Below are positions 35,853 through 44,640 of a stretch of 60,830 nucleotides of DNA, in pieces. The translations under genes and the position numbers were made by a program. Each line of letters begins with the position of its first letter. Within the stretch, counting starts at the first letter, position 1. The stretch lies in contig JAGXSQ010000141.1 in NCBI GenBank assembly GCA_018333395.1, positions 1-60,830 of the forward strand. The letters are read 5' to 3'. The notes below the pieces were generated by a model. That model saw only the letters and a list, made by a program, of their open reading frames with translations, ran no database searches and was not told the DNA's origin. This stretch comes from Dethiobacter sp. (GTDB taxonomy: Bacteria > Bacillota_D > Dethiobacteria > Dethiobacterales > Dethiobacteraceae).

Positions 35853-37337
35853 TCAAAAATCTCCCTTAAGCAGATACTTGGCCGCCATCCGTGAAAGGTC
35901 AAAAGGTAAGTTGATCGGCAGGAGTCCAAACAGAAGGCTGGTTACGGCCAGAATCGCAATGGGAATCAACATTTTATACGGCGCCTCGTTAATCTTGACG
36001 TATTCGTGCTCAGCGCCTAATTCCGGGCCAAAGAAAGCGGCAATAATAATGGGCAGGTAGTAAAGCCCGCTCAATAAGCTGCTGAATAACAGAAGCAGCA
36101 CATAGAACGGCAAGCCGGCGTCCAAGGCGCCAAGTGAAAGCGTCCACTTACTTAAAAACCCATTAAAAGGGGGAATGCCAATCATGGCCAGTGCCGCCAA
36201 AGTAAAACCCGTCATGGTAAAAGGCATCTGGCGCCCAATCCCGCCGAGCTCTCTGATGGAGCGCTTGCCCGTCTTTAAAATAATGGCGCCGGCTGCCAAG
36301 AACAGCGTACTCTTCATCAACGCATGGCTGAAGATATGAAAAATATCACCAATCAGCGCCCGTTCGGTCATGATAGACATGCCCAGCAAAATATAGCCCA
36401 TCTGGCCCACGCTGGAGTAGGCTAGGCGTCGTTTCAGGTCGTCTTGGGTAATGGCCACTGCGGAACCGAGCAGGATAGTGATAATAGCTACTGCGGCCAA
36501 GATAACCATCCAGCCGGACTGCTGCATTAATTCCAAGCCAAAGACATGGAAAATAACGCGCAAAAGACCGTACGCACCAGTCTTTAGCATTATGCCGGAG
36601 AGCAGGGCGCTGGCCGGAGAAGGCGCCACGGGGTGGGCATCAGGTAGCCAGACGTGCAATGGAAACATCCCGGCTTTCATACCAAAGCCGATCAGGAAGG
36701 AAATAAAGGCAAAGAAAGCCAGTGAGGACGTCTCTGTAATCAGCGCCGGGCCACCCAAAGATACCGAACCGGCTAGCTCGAAAGTAATGATAATGCCAAA
36801 AAAGAGAGCTAACCCACCAATAATGGTCATAATCAGGTACTTGTAGCCGGCCCGCAACGCCTCCACCGATTCCTCGTGGACCACGAGCACGTAGGAAATG
36901 AGAGACATCAATTCAAAAAAGACAAAGAGCGTAAACAGATCCCCGGCCATAAAAATACCCATGCAACTGGCCAGCGTGAAGATCAAAACTGGATAATAGC
37001 GGTTGCAGCCGTGCTCTTTGCACATATAGTCTATGGAATAGATGGTTACCAGCATCCAGACAAACGAAGATAAAAGTGCCAGCGAAAAGCCTAGGATATC
37101 TACCCGGAAAGAAATCCCCAGATTCGGCAGTAGCTGAAACATGTTGTACTCAATAATACTCCCGGCCATAATATACGGATAAAGCACCAAGACAGAAAGA
37201 AAAGTAACTACAGAGGTCGCCACGGCCAAGGCATTACGCATCTTCTCGGAGTGATGTTCCACATAGAAAATTACCAGCGTCATTACCATGGGGAACATCA
37301 CAATCCAGACAGGCAAGAAGGATGTCGCCATTCCCAC
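35853..37337 (-). CDS. mrpD: Na+/H+ antiporter subunit D-like protein (second)
   Basis: Antiporter-like membrane protein of 494 residues, about 14 helices, of the MrpD/NuoM/NuoN family. Conserved Glu in TLFVFFELMSLISY and Lys in GMKAGMFPLHVWLPDAHP mark the ion path. It forms the membrane arm of a Mrp-type complex with its neighbours. The start is GTG at 37337 with AAAGGAG eleven bases before it; an ATG two codons later is possible. It follows the first D-type subunit after 63 bases. Confidence 0.93.
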   Translation of the reverse strand: MGMATSFLPVWIVMFPMVMTLVIFYVEHHSEKMRNALAVATSVVTFLSVLVLYPYIMAGSIIEYNMFQLLPNLGISFRVDILGFSLALLSSFVWMLVTIYSIDYMCKEHGCNRYYPVLIFTLASCMGIFMAGDLFTLFVFFELMSLISYVLVVHEESVEALRAGYKYLIMTIIGGLALFFGIIITFELAGSVSLGGPALITETSSLAFFAFISFLIGFGMKAGMFPLHVWLPDAHPVAPSPASALLSGIMLKTGAYGLLRVIFHVFGLELMQQSGWMVILAAVAIITILLGSAVAITQDDLKRRLAYSSVGQMGYILLGMSIMTERALIGDIFHIFSHALMKSTLFLAAGAIILKTGKRSIRELGGIGRQMPFTMTGFTLAALAMIGIPPFNGFLSKWTLSLGALDAGLPFYVLLLLFSSLLSGLYYLPIIIAAFFGPELGAEHEYVKINEAPYKMLIPIAILAVTSLLFGLLPINLPFDLSRMAAKYLLKGDF

Positions 37338-37400
37338 CGGTTATACATCTCCTTTTTAAGTTAGGTCAGCTTTTGTGCTGTCTCCCAGGATATCGGCAAA

Positions 37401-38888
37401 TCATAAGCCAAACAGCGCCTGGCTTGCTCTAGAAACAAGCCCCATAATCAGCGAAGGGGCCACGCCAAAAAGCAGGCAAGCAAAGCCCAGAACTGCCAGC
37501 GGCACCTGCATCTGCGGTGGCAGCCGTTTCGGCTCGGCGACCGCCCCGTGTGGCTCACTAAAGAAGGCGTTAACGACAATTGGCAGATAGTAGATACCAT
37601 TTAGCAAACTGCTGAGCAGGATAACGCCTGCAAAGAAGGGCTGCTCCCCATGTATTGCCCCCAGCACCAGATACCACTTGGAAATAAAGCCGTTTGTTAA
37701 GGGGATACCGACCATGGCCATTGCGCCGATGGTAAAAGCAATAGTCGGAATAGGCATGGTGCGACCGATGCCCACGAGGTCACTCAGCTTCCGCACGCCG
37801 GTGCTATAGATAAACGCTCCGGCCGCTAGAAAGAGCATTGCCTTCATCATGGCATGGTTGAAAATATGCAAAATTCCCCCCATCAGGGCTGAGACGTCCA
37901 GCAGGGCGAACCCCAGAAAAACATAGCCAATCTGCGCCACGCTGGAATAGGCCAGCATCTTCTTGATATCTTCCTGCACAATGGCAAACATGGACCCTAC
38001 AACAATGGCCAGCGTGGACATCCAGAGCAGGATGGTCATTACCGGCGTTACCTCAAACAGGCTGGCGGGGAAGACCTGATAGAGCAGTCTGAGCAAGGCT
38101 ACAGCATAAATTTTAATGACCAGCCCCGACAGCACGGCGGACGAAGGTGAAGGGGCCGAGGAGTGGGCATCAGGCAGCCAGACGTGCAGCGGGAAAAGGG
38201 CCGCCTTTACCCCGATGCCAACCAGCAAGAGCGCCAAGGCCGCCAGAATGTTGTTGGGGTAGAGGCGCATCGCCTCAGGCAGCGCCTGCGCAATGAAGGT
38301 AAAGTTCAGATGACCTGTAACCATGTAGATCAGAGCGATAGCCAGCAGCAAGCACCCTGAACCAAGCGCGGACAGCACCAGATACTTAAAAGCGGCTTCG
38401 AGGCATTCTCCGCTCCCCTTAATCGAAATTATGCCGCAGGCGGCAATGGCACAAATCTCCACAAAAACAAAGAGGTTAAAAATGTCGTTCGTCAGCGCCA
38501 TACCCACCATGGAGGCCATTAATAGCAGATAAAGAGTGTAGTACCAGCCGAGCAGGTGCGGCTTTAGTTCGTGCGGCAGGTCTTTTGAGGCGTAGACGAG
38601 AATAATCAGGCCCACGCCCGTCATGGTAAGGGCGGCAAACACGGCCAGGTAATCAATATAGAGCTCTATCCCCCAAGGTGGCGGCCAGTTACCCATCTGA
38701 TAGCTAAAAGGCCCATACGCCATCACCTGCCAGGCCATAACCAGCGATCCAGCAAAGGAAAAAGCCAATACGCCAAGCGCCGTCACTGTACTCCAGCCCT
38801 CCCGCCAGCGGGCAAAAAGCGGCATCAGATAGGCAAAAAACAACGGCACGACGATAACCAGTGCCGGCAGATGAGTTGCTGCACTCAT
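37401..38888 (-). CDS. mrpD: Na+/H+ antiporter subunit D (first)
   Basis: MrpD-family protein of 495 residues, about 14 membrane helices. Functional Glu in NLFVFVEICAIAACG and Lys in GVKAALFPLHVWLPDAHS are present. Position directly after mrpC with a four-base overlap (ATGA) is the canonical mrpC-mrpD arrangement, so this copy is the best candidate for the true MrpD and the next two are extra or MrpA-replacing subunits. Confidence 0.94.
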   Translation of the reverse strand: MSAATHLPALVIVVPLFFAYLMPLFARWREGWSTVTALGVLAFSFAGSLVMAWQVMAYGPFSYQMGNWPPPWGIELYIDYLAVFAALTMTGVGLIILVYASKDLPHELKPHLLGWYYTLYLLLMASMVGMALTNDIFNLFVFVEICAIAACGIISIKGSGECLEAAFKYLVLSALGSGCLLLAIALIYMVTGHLNFTFIAQALPEAMRLYPNNILAALALLLVGIGVKAALFPLHVWLPDAHSSAPSPSSAVLSGLVIKIYAVALLRLLYQVFPASLFEVTPVMTILLWMSTLAIVVGSMFAIVQEDIKKMLAYSSVAQIGYVFLGFALLDVSALMGGILHIFNHAMMKAMLFLAAGAFIYSTGVRKLSDLVGIGRTMPIPTIAFTIGAMAMVGIPLTNGFISKWYLVLGAIHGEQPFFAGVILLSSLLNGIYYLPIVVNAFFSEPHGAVAEPKRLPPQMQVPLAVLGFACLLFGVAPSLIMGLVSRASQALFGL

Positions 38889-39268
38889 AGTGTCTCCCCC
38901 CCCCGCAGACGCATGATCTCTTCCGCGTCAATAGTGCCGTAATGCTGATAAATCTTGACAATCAGACTCAGCGCATACGCTGTAATACTGACAGCTACCA
39001 CGATGCCGGTAAGAATCAGAGCGGATGGTAGCGGATTGACATAGAGATGGTCTGCCCCCGGTTCCAAGATGGGAGCGCGGCCGCCGCGGATATAACCAAT
39101 AGCCACAAAAAAAAGGAAAATGGCTGTGTCCATGATATTCATGCCGATAATTTTTTTAATCAAATTATTATGGGTCAGCATGGTGTGAAACCCGATGATA
39201 AAAAGGATAATGGCAAAAAAGTAGTAACTGTTCTGGTGCAGACGCAACAGTATCTCAATGATGGTCAT
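38885..39268 (-). CDS. mrpC: Na+/H+ antiporter subunit C (NuoK-like)
   Basis: Small membrane protein of 127 residues with three helices, homologous to MrpC and NuoK. The family segment KKIIGMNIMDTAIFLFFVA is at about residues 38-56, and PSALILTGIVVAVSITAYAL near 80-100. It overlaps mrpB by 14 bases and mrpD by four. Confidence 0.93.
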   Translation of the reverse strand: MTIIEILLRLHQNSYYFFAIILFIIGFHTMLTHNNLIKKIIGMNIMDTAIFLFFVAIGYIRGGRAPILEPGADHLYVNPLPSALILTGIVVAVSITAYALSLIVKIYQHYGTIDAEEIMRLRGGETL

Positions 39269-39698
39269 CGCCGTTATGCTCCCTTTCGATCAGGCTGTAA
39301 AACAGGGTGATCATGGTACTGGCCACCTTGATACCCACACCAAGAGTGACAATCATGATCGTGCCGCTGCTGAACAGGTTGCCGGGCGTGCCCATCGGAA
39401 AACCCGCAATTCTGTTAGCCAGAAAATTGCTCCCCAGTAAAATGCCCAAAAGTCCTACCCCGGCATAAATCAGCCCCCCGCTACTTTCCAGAATCAGAGC
39501 CAGATCATGAGAAACCCTCTTGGATCCCTCCGCCAGATTAAAGGACAAAGCGTACAGAATCATGCTGGCGCCGATGATGGCGCCGCCGGAAAAGCCGCCG
39601 CCCGGAGAAAGGTGGCCGTGAAACACAACGTACAGTCCGTAAATCTGCACAAAGGGGACAATGATGCGGCTAATGTAGCGAACAATCAGGTCTTCCAC
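39255..39698 (-). CDS. mrpB: Na+/H+ antiporter subunit B (MnhB domain)
   Basis: MnhB-domain protein of 147 residues with four membrane helices. The family signature YGLYVVFHGHLSPGGGFSGG lies near residues 20-39 and GAIIGASMILYAL follows. It is a membrane subunit of the Mrp complex. It follows the MbhE-like gene after 21 bases and overlaps mrpC. Confidence 0.94.
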   Translation of the reverse strand: MEDLIVRYISRIIVPFVQIYGLYVVFHGHLSPGGGFSGGAIIGASMILYALSFNLAEGSKRVSHDLALILESSGGLIYAGVGLLGILLGSNFLANRIAGFPMGTPGNLFSSGTIMIVTLGVGIKVASTMITLFYSLIEREHNGDDHH

Positions 39699-39719
39699 AA
39701 AATCACCCCACCTACTACT

Positions 39720-39992
39720 TCAATGAGCTTTCAAAGTGGATACAGCAGCCGCAATAGCTACGAACAAAACCGTCGCCTCTCCCAAAGTGTCAAAGGCACG
39801 GTAGTCAATGATAATGCTGGCGATGACATTAAGCGCCCCGGTCTCCTGCAGGCTTTTCTCCAGGTAGCGCTCTGGCACTTCGTTGTTGGTGGGGTTGTCA
39901 GCTTCGCCAAAGGTGGGCATCTCCAACACGGTAGCAATCAGCATCAGCGCAATCATCACTAGGAGGGCTATAATCAGGACCTTGCGCATCAT
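39720..39992 (-). CDS. MbhE / MrpA C-terminal-like subunit
   Basis: Protein of 90 residues with two membrane helices and a loop ending in YRAFDTLGEATVLFVAIAA, the signature of the MbhE segment that in MrpA is fused at the C-terminus. As a separate gene it resembles the arrangement in membrane-bound hydrogenase-type clusters. It overlaps the DUF4040 gene by four bases. Confidence 0.88.
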   Translation of the reverse strand: MMRKVLIIALLVMIALMLIATVLEMPTFGEADNPTNNEVPERYLEKSLQETGALNVIASIIIDYRAFDTLGEATVLFVAIAAAVSTLKAH

Positions 39993-40228
39993 TCTTGCCT
40001 CCTCGTTTTGCTGATGGCCGCCAGCAACAGCAATGTTGTCACACCGGCACCGATAGCAGCTTCAGTAATAGCAATATCGGGCGACGCCAGCAACTGCCAG
40101 AGAATAGCCATCACTAGGCTGTAGGCGGCAAAAATGATTACCGCTGCTAAAAGGTCACGGGTGCGAGCTACCGCTACGGCACAGACCACCAAGAAAGAGA
40201 GCAGCAGATATCTGAGAACGTCAGTCAC
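39989..40228 (-). CDS. DUF4040 / MbhD-like subunit
   Basis: Protein of 79 residues with three membrane helices. TRDLLAAVIIFAAYSLVMAI and SPDIAITEAAIGAGVTTLLL are the DUF4040 (MbhD, MrpA C-terminal) signature, corresponding to NuoJ-like helices. The GTG at 40228 is chosen because AAAGGAGG stands ten bases upstream. It overlaps mrpG by eight bases. Confidence 0.88.
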   Translation of the reverse strand: MTDVLRYLLLSFLVVCAVAVARTRDLLAAVIIFAAYSLVMAILWQLLASPDIAITEAAIGAGVTTLLLLAAISKTRRQE

Positions 40229-40553
40229 AGGCCGCCTCCTCCTTTGTCCTGTCCAACTCAAAGGTGCCCTCCGTCACCGGCGACTTGTTGCGGTAGGCCG
40301 CCTGAGCAATAACGTGGGAAGCAGTCGGATTGGTCAGCCAAATAAAGAGTATCATAATCAGCAGCTTGATACTGGCGTTGGAAACACCGGAATAAAGAAC
40401 AAGGGCAAAAAGAATTAACCCTGCGCCAAGCGTGTCACACTTGGTGGTGGCATGCAAGCGGCAGTAGACATCGGGCAACCTGAGCAGCCCAACCACTCCG
40501 ACGACAAAAAAGAAAATACCGGTAGCAAGAAAAAGAATAATTAGCAGCTCCAT
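40221..40553 (-). CDS. mrpG: Na+/H+ antiporter subunit G
   Basis: MrpG/PhaG-family protein of 110 residues with three membrane helices. The motif GLLRLPDVYCRLHATTKCDT at about residues 22-41 is diagnostic. It follows mrpF after 11 bases. Confidence 0.95.
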   Translation of the reverse strand: MELLIILFLATGIFFFVVGVVGLLRLPDVYCRLHATTKCDTLGAGLILFALVLYSGVSNASIKLLIMILFIWLTNPTASHVIAQAAYRNKSPVTEGTFELDRTKEEAACD

Positions 40554-40564
40554 CTTGTTTCCCC

Positions 40565-40831
40565 CTATTCCAGGGAGCCTTTTTGCAGATACTTGGCTAT
40601 CCCGACGGTAGCCACAAAGCTGATCAAAGCATAGACCATGGCTACGTCCAGAAAAAACTCCTGGTAGAAAACGAGTGAAATCAGGGAGATAATCACCACG
40701 GCCTTGGTGCCGATGACATTGATGGCCACGACACGGTCAGCGTCAGTGGGGCCAAGAACAGCGCGGAACAGGCAAAGAAAAGTAGCCGCCATGAGCAAAA
40801 TGCTGGTAGCAATAAACACTTGTTCAAGCAT
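40565..40831 (-). CDS. mrpF: Na+/H+ antiporter subunit F
   Basis: MrpF-family protein of 88 residues with three membrane helices. The motif RAVLGPTDADRVVAINVIGT at about residues 23-42 is diagnostic. It overlaps mrpE by eight bases. Confidence 0.95.
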   Translation of the reverse strand: MLEQVFIATSILLMAATFLCLFRAVLGPTDADRVVAINVIGTKAVVIISLISLVFYQEFFLDVAMVYALISFVATVGIAKYLQKGSLE

Positions 40832-41342
40832 CCTTCCCCACCTCCTCCATTTCCTCCATCTCCACCAACCTGTTCATCAGTTCCCATTCCACACAGTCTT
40901 CAGCCCCGGCGCGCGTGAGGGCATGAACCACATACAAATCATCGTCGATCTCCACGGTCAGCGTACCAGGGGTCAGCGTAATAGAGTTACCCAAGATCAG
41001 CCGGCTTAAGGGCTTCTGCACTTTGGTTCTATACTTGACGAAACCGGGGGAAATCTCCATCTTGGGCTTTAGCACAATTTTGGCCACATCCCAGTTGGCC
41101 TTAAAAATAGCTATCAATAGCAGGAAAAAGTAGCGCGCCCATTTACCGGCTGTAGCCCGGACAAGCAGCGGACGTTCTGCCGGTAGTAACAACAAGCCTT
41201 GGTTAAACCTAGTGACAGCATAACAACTGATGGCCCCCACCAGCAGATGCTGCCAGTGTAGCCGCCAGGTGATCGACACCCAAAACAGCATCAGCATACC
41301 AAAAGTAAACCAAAAAGTCTTGCTGTGTTTTTCATTGACCAT
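40824..41342 (-). CDS. mrpE: Na+/H+ antiporter subunit E
   Basis: MrpE-family protein of 172 residues: two membrane helices, then a cytoplasmic domain with the signature NSITLTPGTLTVEIDDD near residues 118-134. ATG at 41342 follows GAGGGAG; a longer frame would run back over moaC. Its start overlaps the moaC stop by 11 bases, so moaC and the Mrp genes share a transcript. Confidence 0.93.
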   Translation of the reverse strand: MVNEKHSKTFWFTFGMLMLFWVSITWRLHWQHLLVGAISCYAVTRFNQGLLLLPAERPLLVRATAGKWARYFFLLLIAIFKANWDVAKIVLKPKMEISPGFVKYRTKVQKPLSRLILGNSITLTPGTLTVEIDDDLYVVHALTRAGAEDCVEWELMNRLVEMEEMEEVGKDA

Positions 41343-41832
41343 TGACGCTTTCTCCCTCGCTGCGGCGGAAATGACCGGATCTGCCGCCGCGTTTCTCCTG
41401 CAGACAAATCTGGCCAATGACCATTTCCTTGTCCACAGACTTGCACATGTCATAGACGGTCAGTGCGGCGACAGCAACAGCCGTGAGTGCTTCCATTTCC
41501 ACCCCCGTCTTGCCGGTAGTCCTCACTGTAGCCTCAATAATGAGACCACTTCCGGCCAGGTCCAAGGTAAAATTTAAGTCCACCCCCGTCAAGAAAAGCG
41601 GGTGGCACATAGGAATTAGCTGGGCAACCTGTTTGGCCGCAAGAACCCCCGCCACCTGCGCGACAGCCAGCACATCGCCCTTGGACATGCCTCCGGACGC
41701 AATCCGTTCCAGAGTCTGCTGCTGCATGTCAACCCGCCCGCAGGCTACCGCTTCACGCAACGTATCTTCTTTAGCAGAAACATCAACCATCCTGGCCCGG
41801 CCTTCCTGGTTAATGTGCGTCAGCTTCTCCAT
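41332..41832 (-). CDS. moaC: Cyclic pyranopterin monophosphate synthase MoaC
   Basis: MoaC, 166 residues, makes cyclic pyranopterin monophosphate in molybdenum-cofactor synthesis together with MoaA. Active-site motifs: LIPMCHPLFLTGVDL and GVEMEALTAVAVAALTVYDM. ATG at 41832 follows TGGAGGG; an earlier start would add a Cys-rich ten residues. No other molybdenum-cofactor gene is in the window; its place between rnfB and mrpE looks accidental or reflects cotranscription. Confidence 0.95.
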   Translation of the reverse strand: MEKLTHINQEGRARMVDVSAKEDTLREAVACGRVDMQQQTLERIASGGMSKGDVLAVAQVAGVLAAKQVAQLIPMCHPLFLTGVDLNFTLDLAGSGLIIEATVRTTGKTGVEMEALTAVAVAALTVYDMCKSVDKEMVIGQICLQEKRGGRSGHFRRSEGESVNGQ

Positions 41833-41948
41833 ACACCCTCCACAGCAAAAGCAGAAGACCAAGCTGCTCCTTATGCCTTATACCTACCCTGATAAGTGTA
41901 CACCCGCTCTGACAGCCTGTCAATAAAAATCAGGCGTTGTTCCTTTAT

Positions 41949-42076
41949 GTCATTCCTGCGCACCCCTGCCCAGGCCTCTGTATGCACAGCGGTCTGGGCA
42001 GGGGTGAAAGCTACGGAAAGACATCTGCTCCTGCCTCCGCAAAAACAGGCTATGGATTCCCGCTGGCGTGGGTATG
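41949..42076. repeat. MITE-like element between rnfB and moaC
   Basis: Left end GTCATTCCTGCG (41949-41960) and right end GGATTCCCGCTGGCGTGGG (from 42054) look like the two diverged arms of the REP-like repeat seen at 9247. Between them stands a strong hairpin, CACCCCTGCCCAG (41961-41973) with CTGGGCAGGGGTG (41994-42006), 13 pairs without mismatch. There is no T-run, so it is not a classical terminator, but it could reduce read-through from rnf into moaC-mrp. Confidence 0.55.
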
Positions 42077-42104
42077 AGTTTAAAGGGCAAATTATTATCT
42101 GTCG

Positions 42105-42884
42105 CTAAACGATAGTCTTTTGCGGGCACGCCTCCACGCAGGCGCCGCAGTTGTTGCAGATGAAGCCATCAATAATGGCCAAGTTGTTCTCCATGCGAAT
42201 GGCCGTGACCGGACATTCTTTCACACACCGGTTACAGGCAATGCAACCGCGGGAACAGACTTCCCGGACCTGCTTGCCCTTGTCCTGCGACTTGCAGCGC
42301 ACATAATGGAGCGTCTTGGCGCTAACCATCTCAATCACCTGGCGGGGACAATCATTCTTGCATTTCCCGCAGCTGATACAAGCAGCCGTATCAATCACAG
42401 GTAACCCCGTCTTACTCATGGTGATGGCTTCAACCGGGCAGATACGCGCACATGTCCCCTCACCAATACAGCCAAAGCGGCAGGCCTTCGCGCCGCCGCC
42501 AAACATCAGCGCTGCCTTGCATTCTCTGTAGCCGTCATAAGTAGCTTTTTCTTTGGCCGTCTCACAGTCCCCCACGCAGACCAGCTGGGCCACCAGCCTA
42601 GATTCTGCCGACGGCGCTTCCATGCCCAGCAACTCAGCAATCTTTTGGGACACCGCAGAGCCACCGGGCGAGCAGGCATTGAGCGGCGCTCGTCCCGCCA
42701 CCACTTCCTCGGCGAACTGACCGCATCCAGCGTAGCCACAGGCACCGCAATTCGCACCCAACAGGTAACTTTGAATCATCTCCACCCTCGGGTCAACCTC
42801 CACGGCAAACTTCTTGGCCGCAAAAGCCAAAAGACCACCAAAGAGAAGTCCCATCAACCCCAGACTAACAATGGCGAGCGTCAT
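42105..42884 (-). CDS. rnfB: Rnf complex subunit RnfB (ferredoxin-type)
   Basis: RnfB, 259 residues, takes electrons from reduced ferredoxin. An N-terminal membrane helix (about residues 4-24) is followed by a Cys motif for a [4Fe-4S] cluster (NCGACGYAGCGQF, then C at about 71) and several CxxCxxCxxxCP ferredoxin motifs (CIGEGTCARICP, CISCGKCKNDCP, CIACNRCVKECP, CNNCGACVEACP). It is last in the rnfCDGEAB order, 16 bases after rnfA. Confidence 0.97.
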   Translation of the reverse strand: MTLAIVSLGLMGLLFGGLLAFAAKKFAVEVDPRVEMIQSYLLGANCGACGYAGCGQFAEEVVAGRAPLNACSPGGSAVSQKIAELLGMEAPSAESRLVAQLVCVGDCETAKEKATYDGYRECKAALMFGGGAKACRFGCIGEGTCARICPVEAITMSKTGLPVIDTAACISCGKCKNDCPRQVIEMVSAKTLHYVRCKSQDKGKQVREVCSRGCIACNRCVKECPVTAIRMENNLAIIDGFICNNCGACVEACPQKTIV

Positions 42885-42900
42885 AAAGTCTCCTCCTTAC

Positions 42901-43479
42901 TTACTGCAGCATCCCTTTAAAGCCGGAAAAGGCCAGGGATAAAATCCCGGTCATAATCAGCCCAAGGGGGATGCCCTGAAAATGCTTCGGTACAAACGAA
43001 AGCGCCAGCCTCTCTTGCATCCCAGCCATAATCAGCATCGCCATCGTAAACCCGGTAGCGGCAGCCACACTGAAGACCACAGCCTCCAAGAGGTTGTAGC
43101 CCAGATTGATGTTCAGGATAGCCACGCCAAGCACGGCACAGTTGGTCGTAATCAGCGGCAGGTAAATGCCGAGCGCTTGGTATAGCGTGGGGCTGATTTT
43201 GCGTACCACCAGCTCCACAAACTGCACCAGCGCAGCGATGACCAGAATAAAGACGATGGTGCGCAGATACTGCAGATTGTAGGGAAAAAGCAGAAATTGC
43301 TCAATAGGCCAGGTCACCACTGCCGTCATGCCCATGACAAAGACAACGGCCATCCCCATACCCAAAGCCGTCTCCACCTTCCGGGAGACGCCCAAAAACG
43401 GGCAAAGCCCCAAAAATCGTGAGAGGACAAAATTATTGATGAATATTGCCCCAAAAATAATGACTACCATGTCGCCCAT
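42901..43479 (-). CDS. rnfA: Rnf complex subunit RnfA
   Basis: Membrane subunit of 192 residues with six helices, paired with RnfE; together they hold a membrane-embedded iron-sulfur site. Motifs: NNFVLSRFLGLCPFLGVS near residue 15 and TTNCAVLGVAI near 110. It lies 15 bases downstream of rnfE. Confidence 0.96.
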   Translation of the reverse strand: MGDMVVIIFGAIFINNFVLSRFLGLCPFLGVSRKVETALGMGMAVVFVMGMTAVVTWPIEQFLLFPYNLQYLRTIVFILVIAALVQFVELVVRKISPTLYQALGIYLPLITTNCAVLGVAILNINLGYNLLEAVVFSVAAATGFTMAMLIMAGMQERLALSFVPKHFQGIPLGLIMTGILSLAFSGFKGMLQ

Positions 43480-43494
43480 TACTGTTAGCCTCCC

Positions 43495-44091
43495 CTATCC
43501 CAATTTATATTTCCTGGCCAGCAGATTATAAAGAGTCATCATCAGACCCAACGCGATAAACGCGCCGGGCGGAAAGCTAAACACTTTAAACGGCTCGTAA
43601 GCCGCACCCATGATGTTCACACCAAAGACCGCACCAGCACCCAGCAGTTCGCGAATAGCGCCTAAAACTGTCAACGCGAAGGTAAAACTCAGGCCTACGC
43701 CGATGCCATCGGCGACAGAACTAAGAGCTCCGTTTTTCGAAGCAAACGCCTCCGCCCGGCCTAGGATAACGCAGTTGACCACGATCAGCGGCACAAAAAT
43801 ACCGAGTTGTGCGTGCAGCGCTGGCATAAAAGCATTGAGCGACATATCGACAATGGAGACAAAAGTAGCAATAATAACGATGAAGCAGGGAATACGGATT
43901 TTATCAGGGATAAAGTTGCGCAAGAGACTAACAAACAGGTTGGACCCAACCAGCACCGCGGTGGCGGCAATGCCCATGCCAAAGCCGTTCTGCGCCAACC
44001 CGGTAACGGCCAGTGCCGGACAAAGGCCGAGTGCCAAGCGCAGGGGAGGAATCTCCTTCAAGCCATTCGTTAAAGCTTTTAACGCGCTCAT
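43495..44091 (-). CDS. rnfE: Rnf complex subunit RnfE
   Basis: Membrane subunit of 198 residues with six helices, homologous to RnfA and NqrD. Motifs: LALGLCPALAVT near residue 18 and VVNCVILGRAEAFASKNG near 104. It lies 18 bases after rnfG. Confidence 0.96.
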   Translation of the reverse strand: MSALKALTNGLKEIPPLRLALGLCPALAVTGLAQNGFGMGIAATAVLVGSNLFVSLLRNFIPDKIRIPCFIVIIATFVSIVDMSLNAFMPALHAQLGIFVPLIVVNCVILGRAEAFASKNGALSSVADGIGVGLSFTFALTVLGAIRELLGAGAVFGVNIMGAAYEPFKVFSFPPGAFIALGLMMTLYNLLARKYKLG

Positions 44092-44109
44092 CTTTTTTCA
44101 CCTCCATTA

Positions 44110-44640
44110 TTAATTCGTGAGGAAGCGAGCCACTACCTCAGGCAGCACCCTTCTCACGCCATCAGCCATAGCGTTAGCAGAATCGGTAGCGCCGGTGATG
44201 TTGTCGATGTCCTGCCCCACTGTCAGGGGGTCAGCCGTGGTCTTGCCAATAAACTGATCCAAGAAGGCTGGCTGCCCGATTCTATCACCAATTCCAGGCG
44301 TTTCCGCATGAGAAATCACGCCAACACTCACAACCTTACCCTCACCGTCCAGCGCCAGACTAAAGCGAATCTCCCCGCCATACCCGCTGGTTCTACCCTC
44401 AGTCAGCACACCTACCACCTTCCCAGCCGCATCAAGGGCTCGCGTAGCGGTCTGCCCGTCTACTGTTTTTTCATCCAAACCAGCCACATCGGGGAAAAGC
44501 TGCTGCATCAGCACGGTTTTCTCCTGACGCTCGCGTGCGGCGATAACCGTAGAAGTCAATTGGTTGACATAAGCCAAAGAACCGGCAGCCACCGCCGAGA
44601 TAAGCATCAACACAAAACTAAGCTTGATAATTTCCTTCAT
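44110..44640 (-). CDS. rnfG: Rnf complex subunit RnfG (FMN-carrying)
   Basis: RnfG, 176 residues: one N-terminal membrane helix and an FMN-binding domain outside. The flavinylation motif ITGATDSANAM near residues 148-158 holds the Thr to which ApbE attaches FMN. Its start codon overlaps the rnfD stop by one base. apbE lies further down the same block. Confidence 0.95.
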   Translation of the reverse strand: MKEIIKLSFVLMLISAVAAGSLAYVNQLTSTVIAARERQEKTVLMQQLFPDVAGLDEKTVDGQTATRALDAAGKVVGVLTEGRTSGYGGEIRFSLALDGEGKVVSVGVISHAETPGIGDRIGQPAFLDQFIGKTTADPLTVGQDIDNITGATDSANAMADGVRRVLPEVVARFLTN

